A DNA stretch of 7,234 nucleotides from Candidatus Zhuqueibacterota bacterium (GTDB taxonomy: Bacteria; Zhuqueibacterota; Zhuqueibacteria; Oceanimicrobiales; Oceanimicrobiaceae): NCBI GenBank assembly GCA_011775825.1, contig JAABYK010000023.1:10974-18207 (forward strand), given 5' to 3'. The notes beneath the pieces were generated by a model, which worked only from the letters and a program-made list of their open reading frames with translations, did no database searches and was not told the origin of the DNA. Shown in pieces: positions 6,182 through 7,234 of this stretch (positions are counted from its first letter, which is position 1; every line of letters begins with the position of its first letter). The position numbers and the translations under genes were made by a program.

Positions 6182-7234
6182 TTACCGCGGTGGTCGATTG
6201 GGATTCTGCGGAGCGGGCGGAAGCGGCGGTTCCTGCAATTCGCCAAAATCGGCGCCCGAGTTTTGCGCTTCCTCGCTAGACTTGCGGCTGTCCTGTCCCG
6301 GCACGAAATTCGAGCCAATGCTGTTGCCGAGATTGCGCAGGCGACTGTTCACCAAGTCTTCCTGTGACGTTGACGGGCCTGTGGCTTCGGTTTCGATAGC
6401 GGCTAATTTGCCCAGCACTTGGTCAGGGCTGCCACCGGCGGTGCTCAAGCCTTCTGCTGCCTCGGCGTGGATCGCCGCCTCCTGAAAATTGGGGTCGATC
6501 TGAGCGGCTTGCTGAAAGAAGCGCGCCGCAGCCGCCGGATTGCCGGCCGCCTCTTGCTCCAAACCGCGACAGTAGGCCAGAAAGGCTTGCAGGTTTTGGG
6601 TGGGAATACGCTGAATGTCCTCGCGCTCTTCCGGCGTGATCTCGACTCCCATTTCATCAATGATGCCGAAGACCAGTTGTTTTTCCATTCTGAATAGGTT
6701 GTCGAGCTCGTCTGACTCAGTGACCGCCTCCGGGAAATTGCGATTTACGATATCCCAGGAAAACAGGTCCACCTGCAGTCGATCTTCCTCCATGACATTG
6801 ACCGATCCAGCTACGATGCGCCCGGCACCGAGTATTTTGCCAACCCGGGGCGCTGACTCGGGGTCGATAAATTCTGTTTGGGCCAATGCCAATTCGTCCA
6901 AAAGAGTTTGCAGGCGCAGGCGTTCGAGTAGGTTCAGCTCACTCACTTTGCCCAAATCGACGGTCAACATTTCACTGAGACCTCGGCCTAAAGCGGAATA
7001 TTTTTCATCTACCCCCTGATAACTAAGGGGAAAGACAGCCACATTCTTGGATTTAAGGCGATCGTCGCCAAGCTGTTCTTCCTCTGCGACCAAAGTTTGA
7101 ATTTCTTGTTTGATCAACTCTCGAGTGAGCTTGTGGAACCGTCCGGCCATGAGACGGCGATAGGGGGAGAGCCGTGAAATCTCTGCATAGTTAGCGTAGA
7201 TGCTTCGGGCCCGTTCAATCTCGTCGAGAAACTC
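6182..7234 (-). CDS. CsgG/FlgO-like envelope protein with TPR-like segment (5' partial)
   Basis: The frame is open from the window edge to a TAA at 6184-6182 and gives 350 visible residues. The first in-frame ATG, at 7150, is visible residue 29. The codons before it (starting EFLDEIERARSIYANY) read as ordinary helical protein and no Shine-Dalgarno precedes the ATG, so the true start probably lies outside. Visible residues 1-60 are charged and helical. Residues about 64-168 resemble the CsgG/FlgO fold: a strand NVAVFPL, then LGRGLSEMLTVDLGKV, LNLLERLRLQTLLDEL, and VGKILGAGRIVAGSVNV. Residues about 210-260 look like a TPR hairpin pair (AFLAYCRGLEQEAAGNPAAA, FFQQAAQIDPNF). The C-terminus is low-complexity, rich in Q, S and P, and ends PPAPQNPNRPPR. 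Known members of these families act in the periplasm or outer membrane, in curli export (CsgG) or as flagellum-associated lipoproteins (FlgO). The exact role here is unknown. Any signal peptide or lipobox would be outside the window. The gene shares its strand with the giant gene 77 bp downstream, so co-transcription is likely. The family call is from motif pattern only. Confidence 0.85.
   Translation of the reverse strand, partial: EFLDEIERARSIYANYAEISRLSPYRRLMAGRFHKLTRELIKQEIQTLVAEEEQLGDDRLKSKNVAVFPLSYQGVDEKYSALGRGLSEMLTVDLGKVSELNLLERLRLQTLLDELALAQTEFIDPESAPRVGKILGAGRIVAGSVNVMEEDRLQVDLFSWDIVNRNFPEAVTESDELDNLFRMEKQLVFGIIDEMGVEITPEEREDIQRIPTQNLQAFLAYCRGLEQEAAGNPAAAARFFQQAAQIDPNFQEAAIHAEAAEGLSTAGGSPDQVLGKLAAIETEATGPSTSQEDLVNSRLRNLGNSIGSNFVPGQDSRKSSEEAQNSGADFGELQEPPLPPAPQNPNRPPR

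Noticed and set aside
5995..6318. Minus-strand 107-codon frame bridging the two genes
   Set aside because: It overlaps the end of the CsgG/FlgO-like gene and the signal peptide region in another frame, has no good start signal, and its sequence is arginine-rich shadow coding.

Overview
The window holds two protein genes, both on the minus strand and both running off an edge. Little DNA is non-coding. The organism looks like a Gram-negative bacterium, because an export signal and a CsgG/FlgO-type envelope protein sit side by side. Balanced base composition and a very large secreted repeat protein would fit an environmental FCB-type or Calditrichota-like lineage. That placement is inference: nothing in the window fixes the taxon.

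Right side (6182-7234): the 3' part of a gene for a CsgG/FlgO-like protein with a TPR-like helical segment and a proline-rich tail. Its frame stays open to the window edge, so its true start lies outside. A 77-bp gap follows, ending in a strong Shine-Dalgarno sequence.

Left side (1-6104): one uninterrupted reading frame of 2034 codons, read through by hand without a stop. It starts at 6104 and leaves the window before its stop codon. The encoded protein is a mosaic. In order it has a signal peptide, 14 Asp-box (BNR/Ycf48-like) beta-propeller modules, two successive units of [LRR N-cap + plant-type leucine-rich repeats + Ig-like domain], and the start of a PQQ-type beta-propeller. All of it suggests an exported surface or extracellular binding/adhesion protein; the ligand cannot be read from the sequence.

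The most unusual local feature is a 228-bp (76-codon) in-frame segment at 2934-3161 that splits one leucine-rich repeat. Removing it restores an exact 24-residue repeat, so it looks like an insertion into a regular array. Other points of interest are the module count (14, which suggests two seven-bladed propellers), an AT-rich, TTA-rich and partly degenerate patch in the second LRR array, and the tandem cap-LRR-Ig units. No RNA gene, CRISPR array, insertion sequence or convincing terminator was found.
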